64,000 nucleotides of DNA from Falsiroseomonas sp046052145. Its GTDB lineage: Bacteria > Pseudomonadota > Alphaproteobacteria > Acetobacterales > Acetobacteraceae. The notes beneath the pieces were generated by a model. The model saw nothing but the letters and a program-made list of their open reading frames with translations. It made no database searches and was not told where the DNA came from. The DNA lies in the NCBI GenBank assembly GCA_046052145.1, contig JBJOMW010000001.1, forward strand, positions 310,001 to 374,000. Reading direction: 5' to 3'. Positions 1 through 6,439 of this stretch are shown here, one piece after another. The number at the start of each line of letters is the position of its first letter. Position 1 is the stretch's first letter. Both the position numbers and the translations under genes were made by a program.

Positions 1-724
1 CTCCCAGCGCCGCGGGCGCGGTGACGCCATCATGGTCGGTGGCGCGGTGATGGTGGGGTCCGTCATCACCAACCGCTCGCCGGTCGGCATCAAGGACGTC
101 ACGCCGATCGCGCGCATGACCACCGAGCCCGGCGTGATCGTCGTGCCGGCGAATTCCGACCTCCGCGACATCCAGGGCTTCATGGCCGCGCTGCGCGCCA
201 ATCCGGGCGCGGTCTCGGTCGCCGGCGGCAGCGCGGGCGGCATTGACCACATCACGCTTGGCCTGATGCTGAAGGCCATCGGGCGCAATGCGCGGGAAGG
301 CAGCTATGTCGCCTTCGCGGGCGGTGGCCCGGCCCAGGCCGCGATCCTCGGCGCGCAGGTGCGCGCGGGTATCTCCGGCGTCTCGGAATTCGCCGAGCAG
401 ATCCAGGCCGGCCGCATGCGCGCGCTGGCGACCACCGGCGATGCGCGCAGCCTGCCCAATGTGCCGACGCTGAAGGAAAGCGGGCTCGACATCGTGCTCG
501 GCAATTGGCGCGGCGTGTTCGGCGCGCCCGGCATCTCCGCCGCGCAGCGCCAGGCGCTGACGGATTGGATGACGGCGCTGCAGGCTTCCTCCCAGTGGCG
601 GGAACTGCTGGCGACGCGCGGCTGGGACGACTGGTTCCAGACCGGCGCCGCCTTCGAGCAGTTCCTCGCGCGCGACGAGGAGGAGACGCGCCAGGTGCTC
701 CGCGACATCGGCCTGGCGGGCTGA
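1..724 (+). CDS. Bug-family (TctC) tripartite transporter substrate-binding protein, 5'-truncated by window edge
   Basis: This is the periplasmic solute receptor of a tripartite tricarboxylate transporter; it delivers a carboxylate-type ligand to the TctAB membrane pair. The frame is open to base 2, so the N-terminus (signal peptide and roughly the first 80-90 residues of a usual ~320) lies outside the window. The visible part has the family pattern: a stretch 'DVTPIARMTTEPGVIVVP', the ligand loop 'VAGGSAGGIDHI' and a C-terminal 'GLDIVLGNWRGVFGAPG' region. tctB and tctA follow directly on the same strand, which supports the assignment. The ligand cannot be told from sequence; Bug receptors bind diverse carboxylates and related compounds. 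Confidence 0.9.
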   Translation, partial: SQRRGRGDAIMVGGAVMVGSVITNRSPVGIKDVTPIARMTTEPGVIVVPANSDLRDIQGFMAALRANPGAVSVAGGSAGGIDHITLGLMLKAIGRNAREGSYVAFAGGGPAQAAILGAQVRAGISGVSEFAEQIQAGRMRALATTGDARSLPNVPTLKESGLDIVLGNWRGVFGAPGISAAQRQALTDWMTALQASSQWRELLATRGWDDWFQTGAAFEQFLARDEEETRQVLRDIGLAG

Positions 725-755
725 CGCGGCGGCGCGCCGCGGGAGGGAGGTGGCG

Positions 756-1247
756 ATGCGGAAGAACGCCGCCGATCTCGGCGCGGCGCTGTTCGTTGTC
801 GCACTCGGCGGCGTCGCGGCCTGGCAGGCCACCGTCATCCCGACCTCGCCGCTCTATGCGCAGGTCGGGCCGAAGGCGGTGCCCTACCTCATCGCCGCGG
901 GGCTGCTGCTGCTGGGTGTCGCGCTGACCATCGTCGCGCTGCGTGGCGGCTGGTCTGACGATATCGAGGAGTTGCAGGGCGCCCCGCCTGCCAATCTCCG
1001 CGCGCTTGGGCTGCTGCTGGCGGGTCTGCTGGCCAATCTCGCGCTGATCGGGCCCTTCGGCTTCACGGTCGCGGCCACCGCGCAATTCGCGCTGGTGGCG
1101 GCGGCCTTCGGCTCGCGCAGCCACCTCATGAACCTCGGCATCGCCTTTGTGGTCGCGCTCGGCGCCTATGCGCTGTTCGTGAAGCTCTTGGGCGTCAACA
1201 TCGGCGCGGGCGTGGTCGAGGCCCTGGTCTTCGGAGCGCCCATCTGA
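756..1247 (+). CDS. Tripartite tricarboxylate transporter TctB family protein
   Basis: This is the small membrane subunit of the TTT carrier, 163 residues with about four hydrophobic segments (around residues 10-30, 45-63, 80-105 and 118-140). The ATG at 756 is preferred over the in-frame GTG at 750, because the purine-rich GGGAGGGAGG at 741-750 ends five bases before it. The stop overlaps the tctA start (TGATG at 1245-1249), indicating translational coupling. TctB is poorly conserved in sequence; position between tctC and tctA and the four-helix layout carry the call. Its exact role in transport is not known. Confidence 0.85.
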   Translation: MRKNAADLGAALFVVALGGVAAWQATVIPTSPLYAQVGPKAVPYLIAAGLLLLGVALTIVALRGGWSDDIEELQGAPPANLRALGLLLAGLLANLALIGPFGFTVAATAQFALVAAAFGSRSHLMNLGIAFVVALGAYALFVKLLGVNIGAGVVEALVFGAPI

Positions 1248-2746
1248 TGGAGAGCCTCGAGGGCCTTGCGCTCGGCTTCTCGCATGCGCTGACGCTGACC
1301 AATCTCGGCTGGGCGCTGCTGGGCTGCTTCCTCGGCACGGCGATCGGCGTGCTGCCGGGCATCGGCCCGGCGCTGACCATCGCGCTGCTGCTGCCGATCA
1401 CCTTCACCGTCCCGCCGACAGCGGCCTTCATCCTGTTCTGCGGCGTCTTCTATGGCGCGATGTATGGCGGCTCCACCACCTCGATCCTGCTGAACACGCC
1501 GGGGGAGAGCGGGTCCATCATCACCTCCCTCGAAGGGGCGAAGATGGCGCGGAACGGCCGCGCGGGGCCGGCGCTGGCCACGGCTGCCATCGGCAGCTTC
1601 GTCGCGGGCACGATCGGCACGCTGGGGATCGCCTTCATCGGGCCGGTGATCGTGGAGCTCGCGCTGAAGCTCGGCCCAGCCGAGTATTTCGCGCTGATGG
1701 TGCTGTGCTTCGTCACCGTCTCCGCCGTGCTAGGCGGCAGTGCGCTGCGGGGGCTCACCAGCCTGTTCTTCGGCTTGCTGCTGGGGCTCGTTGGCATTGA
1801 TCTGCAGACTGGCCAGCCGCGCCTGACCTTCGGCATCCCCGAATTGCTGGACGGGGTGAATGTGGTGCTGGTGGCGGTGGCGCTGTTCGCGGTGGGAGAG
1901 ACGCTCTACCTCGCCTGGCGCTATGTGGAGGGCAAGCAGGAGGTGCGGCCCGTTGGCCGCATCACGATGAGCCGCAGCGACATCCGGCGCAGCATCGGGC
2001 CGTGGTTCCGCGGCGCGGGGCTTGGCTTTCCCTTCGGCGTGATGCCGGCCGGCGGCACCGAGATGCCGACCATGCTGAGCTACTATGCGGAACGGAAGCT
2101 CGCCTCGCCCGAGGCGCAGAAGGAATTCGGCAAGACCGGCGCGATCGAGGGCGTGGCGGGGCCGGAGGCCGCGAACAACGCGGCCGCGGCGGGCATCCTG
2201 GTGCCGATGCTGACGCTTGGCCTGCCCACCAGCGCGACGGCCGCGATCATGCTGAGCGCCTTCCAGAGCTACGGCATCCAGCCCGGGCCGATGCTGTTCA
2301 CCACGCAGGCGACGCTGGTCTGGACGCTGATTGCCAGCCTGTTCGTGGCCAATGTCATGCTGGTGGTGCTGAACCTGCCGCTCGTGGGCTTGTGGGCGCG
2401 TATCCTGAAGATCCCGCAGCCGCAATTGTATGCAGGCATCCTGGTCTTCGCGACGATCGGCACCTACGGCATCAGCAATTCTGTGATGGATCTGATCCTG
2501 CTGTATGGGATCGGCATCATCGCGATGTTCATGCGCCGCTTCGACTTCCCCGTGGCGCCGGTGGTGATCGGGATGATCCTGGGCCCGATGGCCGAGCAGG
2601 CGATGCGCCAGGCGCTGACGATCAGCCAGGGCGACTGGACCACCTTCGTGACGCGCCCGATCAGCCTGTGCATTCTGCTGGTGGCGCTGGCGGCGCTGGC
2701 GGGGCCGCGGATCTACGGGGCCTGGGTGCGGCGGGTGGCGGGATAG
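1247..2746 (+). CDS. tctA: Tripartite tricarboxylate transporter permease TctA
   Basis: Large integral membrane subunit of the secondary TTT carrier, 499 residues, about 11-12 transmembrane helices. Family hallmarks are visible: 'GVLPGIGPALTI' near residue 35, 'YGAMYGGSTTSILLNTPGE' near residue 75, and the repeated half with 'ANNAAAAGILVPMLTLGLP' near residue 310. The protein is full length for the family. It starts at the ATG overlapping the tctB stop and completes a tctCBA operon. Uptake is expected to be driven by the ion gradient, with the receptor upstream giving specificity. Confidence 0.95.
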   Translation: MESLEGLALGFSHALTLTNLGWALLGCFLGTAIGVLPGIGPALTIALLLPITFTVPPTAAFILFCGVFYGAMYGGSTTSILLNTPGESGSIITSLEGAKMARNGRAGPALATAAIGSFVAGTIGTLGIAFIGPVIVELALKLGPAEYFALMVLCFVTVSAVLGGSALRGLTSLFFGLLLGLVGIDLQTGQPRLTFGIPELLDGVNVVLVAVALFAVGETLYLAWRYVEGKQEVRPVGRITMSRSDIRRSIGPWFRGAGLGFPFGVMPAGGTEMPTMLSYYAERKLASPEAQKEFGKTGAIEGVAGPEAANNAAAAGILVPMLTLGLPTSATAAIMLSAFQSYGIQPGPMLFTTQATLVWTLIASLFVANVMLVVLNLPLVGLWARILKIPQPQLYAGILVFATIGTYGISNSVMDLILLYGIGIIAMFMRRFDFPVAPVVIGMILGPMAEQAMRQALTISQGDWTTFVTRPISLCILLVALAALAGPRIYGAWVRRVAG

Positions 2747-2755
2747 GAATTCAGT

Positions 2756-2788
2756 GGAAAATCCCACAGCCTGTATGTAGGATTTTCC
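2756..2788. promoter_or_regulatory. Perfect 9-bp inverted repeat before the CcdA-like gene (probable autoregulatory operator)
   Basis: GGAAAATCC at 2756-2764 and GGATTTTCC at 2780-2788 are exact reverse complements with 15 bases between them. The right arm ends two bases before the ATG at 2791. The AT-rich arms stand out from the GC-rich surroundings. Type II antitoxins normally bind such repeats to repress their own operon, so an operator is the natural reading. A stem-loop in the transcript is the alternative. Confidence 0.6.
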
Positions 2789-2790
2789 CC

Positions 2791-3183
2791 ATGGACCATG
2801 CCGAACTCATCCGCGCTATCGGTGCCCATTTGAGTCGAACTGGCGAGAGCGCGACCGCCTTTGGGCGCCGTGTCTGCGGCGATCCTCACCTCGTGGCGGA
2901 CATCCGCTCCGGGCGTTCACCGCGGTTGCGTCTGATCGAGCGGATCATGGCCACGACATCTGCGCCGTCATCTACCGGCTTTGCCGAAACCCAAGCCCCC
3001 TTCGCCACCGAAGCCCGTGCCCTCGGCCTCGACCCCGAGGCGATTGCGCGAAAGGCCATCCGCGACGCTATCAAGGCCGAGAAGGAACGCCGCTGGCTGG
3101 AGGAGAACCGGGAGGCGATCGAGGCGCAGAACGCCTGGGTCGAAAAGCACGGCGTACCACTCGCGAAGTACCGGATGTTCTGA
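2791..3183 (+). CDS. Antitoxin with N-terminal HTH-like segment and CcdA-like C-terminus
   Basis: This 130-residue protein is probably the antitoxin for the CcdB-like protein four bases downstream. Residues 1-52 ('AELIRAIGAHLSRTGES', 'TAFGRRVCGDPHLVADIR') resemble small helix-turn-helix proteins of alphaproteobacteria. Residues about 72-130 match the CcdA pattern: 'ARALGLDPEAIARKAIRDA', then the toxin-binding tail 'RRWLEENREAIEAQNAWVEK' and a terminal aromatic. The usual N-terminal beta strand of the CcdA ribbon-helix-helix is not recognisable. An in-frame ATG at 2947 would give a 78-residue product, the size of a normal CcdA. No Shine-Dalgarno sequence precedes 2791; the bases before it are the operator arm. 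Function in a TA pair is inferred from order, spacing and partner. Confidence 0.72.
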   Translation: MDHAELIRAIGAHLSRTGESATAFGRRVCGDPHLVADIRSGRSPRLRLIERIMATTSAPSSTGFAETQAPFATEARALGLDPEAIARKAIRDAIKAEKERRWLEENREAIEAQNAWVEKHGVPLAKYRMF

Positions 3184-3187
3184 CCGC

Positions 3188-3481
3188 GTGCCGCGTCTCG
3201 ACCTCTACCGGTCCCGGCAGGGCTATCTGCTGAACGTCCAGCACGACCTGCACGAGCATCTCTCCACGCGCATCGTCGTGCCCCTGCTGCCCGAGGCGGC
3301 GGCCCCGCTACCCTCCCGCGATCTCAATCCCCGCTTCGTGTTGGAGGACGGCCCGCACCTCCTCTTCCCGCAATACATGGCGGCCGTGCCGAAGCGCGAT
3401 CTGGGCCGGCCCGTCGGCAACCTCGAAGCGGAGCGCGACGCGATCACCAAGGCGCTCGACCTGTTGCTCACCGGCTTCTGA
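3188..3481 (+). CDS. CcdB family toxin
   Basis: A 97-residue protein of the CcdB fold; CcdB proteins poison DNA gyrase by trapping the cleaved complex. Seen in sequence: the N-terminal strand 'PRLDLYRSRQGYLLNVQ', the 'IVVPLLPE' strand, 'LNPRF', and a C-terminal helix 'ERDAITKALDLLLTGF', where CcdB contacts gyrase. Length matches the family (about 100). Start is the GTG at 3188, four bases after the antitoxin stop; there is no better in-frame start. gyrB also lies in this window (63270). Activity is not shown by sequence; the pair could be a chromosomal, partly inactive copy. Confidence 0.85.
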   Translation: MPRLDLYRSRQGYLLNVQHDLHEHLSTRIVVPLLPEAAAPLPSRDLNPRFVLEDGPHLLFPQYMAAVPKRDLGRPVGNLEAERDAITKALDLLLTGF

Positions 3482-3526
3482 CGCCAGCCTTCCGTTGCGG
3501 CCGCGCAACCGGCATGCTTCGCGCCG

Positions 3527-3949
3527 ATGCCGCTTGAGACGATTTTTTCTGCCGCCAACACACTGGCCCTCGCGGGCTGGCTCGCGCTGCTCGCCGCGCC
3601 CGGTGCGCGCTGGGCGAACTGGCATCTCGCGGGGCTCGCCATCCCCGCGCTGCTGGCCGCGCTCTATGCCGTGCTGCTGGCGCTCTACGCGCCCGGGGCG
3701 GAGGGCGGGTTTTCCTCGCTCGCCGCCGTCGCGGCACTGTTCCGCACGGAGGGCGTGCTGCTCGCGGGCTGGGTGCACTACCTGGCCTTCGATCTGGTGG
3801 TCGGTGCCTGGATCGCTCGGCGCGGCAGTGCAGAGGGGATGAACCCCTGGGCCATTCGCCTCTGTCTGCCGCCGACCTTCCTGGCCGGGCCGATCGGCTT
3901 CCTGCTGTTCCTCGGCCTGCGCGCCCTCCGCGCGCGGCGGGCGGCATGA
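3527..3949 (+). CDS. ABA4-like (DUF4281) membrane protein
   Basis: 140 residues, four predicted transmembrane helices. It resembles the ABA4-like family, named for the plant chloroplast protein needed for neoxanthin synthesis; the bacterial members are uncharacterised. Family features seen: N-terminal 'ETIFSAANTLALAGW', central 'LLAGWVHYLAFDLVVGAWI' and C-terminal 'GPIGFLLFLGLRAL'. The histidine and aspartate in 'HYLAFD' lie in a membrane segment and are conserved in the family. Its stop overlaps the next start (ATGA at 3946-3949), so the two membrane proteins are probably made together. No carotenoid genes are visible nearby. Confidence 0.8.
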   Translation: MPLETIFSAANTLALAGWLALLAAPGARWANWHLAGLAIPALLAALYAVLLALYAPGAEGGFSSLAAVAALFRTEGVLLAGWVHYLAFDLVVGAWIARRGSAEGMNPWAIRLCLPPTFLAGPIGFLLFLGLRALRARRAA

Positions 3950-4719
3950 CCATGCTGGCCGAGCTTCGCGCACGTCAGCCTGTGCTGGCGGCCGCAGGCC
4001 TTGCGATGCTGGCGGTGCTGCTGGCCAGCCTTGCCGCCATGGCTTTCGACCCGCGCATGATCAATGGCGTCTCGGTCTGGGTGAAGCCGGCAAAATTCGC
4101 GGCGTCCTTTGTCGTCTGGTTCTGGACGCTCGCCTGGGCCTGGGGCGTGCTGGCGCCGTGCGCGCGCGACGGCCGGATGGCGCGACTCATCCTGTGGGGC
4201 ACGCTGGCCGCGGCTGCTTTCGAACAAGGCTGGATCACGCTGCGCGCCGCGCTTGGCCAGCCCAGCCACTTCGCCGGCGATGCGCTGGGCGCGGTGATGT
4301 ACGCGTTGATGGGCCTTGGCGCCCTCACCCTGGTGGCGCTGGCCGCGTTGCTCGGCCTGCTGGTGCTGCGCGCGGGCGACCCGGCGCAGCCGCACCCCTG
4401 GCGGCTCGCGGTCGGGCTCGGGCTGGTGCTCGGCGGCGTGCTCGGCGGCTTCACGGGCGCGAGCATCTCCGTCGCCGACACGCCGCGCATCGGCGGCAGC
4501 CCGGGCGATGCCGCGAGCCTCCCGCCCTTCTTCTGGTCGCGCGATGGCGGCGATTTGCGGGTCGCGCATTTCCTGGCCATTCACGCCATGCAGGCGCTGC
4601 CGCTGCTGGCGCTGGCCGGGGCGGGGGTGGCGATGATCTGGGCCGGTGCCGCGGGCTGGACGGTGCTGAGCCTCGGCGCCTGGGGGCTGGCGCGCGCGGG
4701 CGTGCCGCTTTCGCCGTAA
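3946..4719 (+). CDS. Uncharacterised multi-pass membrane protein
   Basis: 257 residues with about six to seven hydrophobic helices; I do not recognise a named family. Distinct features are an N-terminal helix followed by 'INGVSVWVKPAKFAASF', a long loop 'SVADTPRIGGSPGD' near residue 175, and 'VAHFLAIHAMQALPLLALA', where two histidines sit at a membrane boundary and could bind metal or heme (inference only). The start ATG at 3946 overlaps the ABA4-like stop; a second ATG two codons later (3952) is possible. Translational coupling suggests a shared function with the ABA4-like protein. Confidence 0.75.
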   Translation: MTMLAELRARQPVLAAAGLAMLAVLLASLAAMAFDPRMINGVSVWVKPAKFAASFVVWFWTLAWAWGVLAPCARDGRMARLILWGTLAAAAFEQGWITLRAALGQPSHFAGDALGAVMYALMGLGALTLVALAALLGLLVLRAGDPAQPHPWRLAVGLGLVLGGVLGGFTGASISVADTPRIGGSPGDAASLPPFFWSRDGGDLRVAHFLAIHAMQALPLLALAGAGVAMIWAGAAGWTVLSLGAWGLARAGVPLSP

Positions 4720-4750
4720 GCCCGCCACGATCCTGCGCGATCCCAGCCGG

Positions 4751-6424
4751 GTGAACAACGAAAATGCAACCCTGCGCCGTGCGCTGTTCGGCGCCCTGGT
4801 CGCCTCCATCGCAGCCCTGCTGCTGTGGCTCGCCTGGCGCGCCCTGGCGCCGGGCGGTGTGAATGCGATCGAGGCGCTGATCCTGCTCTGCCTGCTTGGA
4901 GTCACGCCCTGGGCGGCGCTGTCGGCAGGGAATTCGCTGGTTGGCCTGACGATCCTGCTGGCCTCGCGCGATCCGCCGGCCGTGGTGCTGCCCGCTTTGG
5001 CGCGCGTGCGGCCCGGACCGCCGCGCAACGTGACCGCGCTCGCCGTCTGTATCCGGAACGAGGATATGGGCGCCGTGCTGCCGCCGCTCGGCGCGCTGCT
5101 CGATGGTCTGGCTGAACGCGGCGCCGCAGACCGCTTCGTGCTGTGGCTGTTGTCCGACACGCAGGATCCGGCGCTGGCCGAAGCGGAAGACGCCGCCGTG
5201 CGGGCCTTCGCCGAGACGCGGGACAATGTCGGCTATCGCCGCCGCGTCGAGAATACCGGCTTCAAGGCCGGCAATGTCATGGACTTCCTCGACCACCAGG
5301 TGGGCGAGGCGGCATTCTTCATCACCCTCGACGCCGACAGTGTGATGACGCCGGATGCCGTGCTGCGGCTCGTCGCGGTGATGGAAGCCGAGCCCGACCT
5401 TGCCATCGTGCAGCAGCTGATCGTCGGGCGGCCGGCCACTGCAGCCTTCCCGCGGCTGTTCCAGTTCGGCATGCGGGCCGGCATGCGCAGCTGGGCCACG
5501 GGCCAGGCCTGGTGGCAGCTCGATGCCGGGCCCTATTGGGGCCACAACGCGATCCTGCGCTGCGAGCCTTTCCGGCGTCATGCGCGGCTGGAAGCGCTGC
5601 CCGATGGCAGCCGCATCCTCTCCCACGATATGGTGGAATCGGTGCGGCTGCAGGCCGCGGGCTGGCGTGTGCGCTGCCTGCCGGCGGAAGACGGCAGCAT
5701 GGAAGCGAACCCGCCCGCCATGCCCGAATTCCTCCGCCGCGACGAACGCTGGGGCGCGGGCAACATGCAGTACTTTCGTCTGTTCGGCCTGCCGGGGATG
5801 ACGATGCTCGGCCGGCTGCAATTGCTGCAGGCGATCCTGCTGTTCCTTGGCGCGCCGCTCTATGCGCTGATCCTGCTGCTCACCGCGCTGAATGCGGCGA
5901 CAGGCGGCGGTGCGGAGACGCCGATGGGCGCGCTGGCGCTGGCGATCTTCGCGCATTGGCTTTGCTATTTCGCGCCGAAATTGTCGGGCTATGCGCAGGC
6001 GCTGATCCAGTCGCGTGCTGCCGCGCGCTATGGCGGCCGTGCAGCCTTTGCGAAGGGCGCGCTGGCAGAGGTCGTCTTCATGCAGTTGTTCGAGCCGCTC
6101 TCCACCCTCAACAAGGCGATCTTCCTGCTCACGCTGCCCTTCGGCCGCCGCGTTGGCTGGGCGCCGCAGAACCGCGCCGATCGCGGCATCGCGTGGCGGG
6201 ATGCGGCGTGGCTGCTGTGGCTGCATATGCTGGTGGGCGTCGTCCTGACGTTGGTCTTCGCTGCCGTCTCGCTGCCTGCGCTGCTGCTGGCGCTGCCCTT
6301 CACGCTCGGCATGGTGCTGGCGATTCCGCTCTGCGTTCTCAGCGCCGATCCCGCGCTATCGGCCTGGCTGCGCGCGCAGCGCATCGCGGCGACGCCCGAG
6401 GAGCTCGAGGCCGGGATGCGCTGA
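4751..6424 (+). CDS. OpgH-like glucan biosynthesis glucosyltransferase (GT2), short form
   Basis: Inner-membrane processive beta-glucosyltransferase, expected to make the backbone of osmoregulated periplasmic glucans. Its 557 residues contain an N-terminal pair of helices (about 12-70) and a GT2 domain with 'LSDTQDP' (134-140), 'NTGFKAGN' (168-175), the metal-binding DAD (194-196), catalytic 'SHD' (291-293) and 'RRDERW' (329-334, the QxxRW-type motif). Further C-terminal helices follow. E. coli OpgH has about 850 residues; this lacks the long cytoplasmic extensions. The start is GTG 4751, with weak ribosome binding. The usual partner opgG is not adjacent, so the product could be another beta-glucan. 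Confidence 0.85.
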   Translation: MNNENATLRRALFGALVASIAALLLWLAWRALAPGGVNAIEALILLCLLGVTPWAALSAGNSLVGLTILLASRDPPAVVLPALARVRPGPPRNVTALAVCIRNEDMGAVLPPLGALLDGLAERGAADRFVLWLLSDTQDPALAEAEDAAVRAFAETRDNVGYRRRVENTGFKAGNVMDFLDHQVGEAAFFITLDADSVMTPDAVLRLVAVMEAEPDLAIVQQLIVGRPATAAFPRLFQFGMRAGMRSWATGQAWWQLDAGPYWGHNAILRCEPFRRHARLEALPDGSRILSHDMVESVRLQAAGWRVRCLPAEDGSMEANPPAMPEFLRRDERWGAGNMQYFRLFGLPGMTMLGRLQLLQAILLFLGAPLYALILLLTALNAATGGGAETPMGALALAIFAHWLCYFAPKLSGYAQALIQSRAAARYGGRAAFAKGALAEVVFMQLFEPLSTLNKAIFLLTLPFGRRVGWAPQNRADRGIAWRDAAWLLWLHMLVGVVLTLVFAAVSLPALLLALPFTLGMVLAIPLCVLSADPALSAWLRAQRIAATPEELEAGMR

Positions 6425-6439
6425 TGCCGCCGGCGCGTC

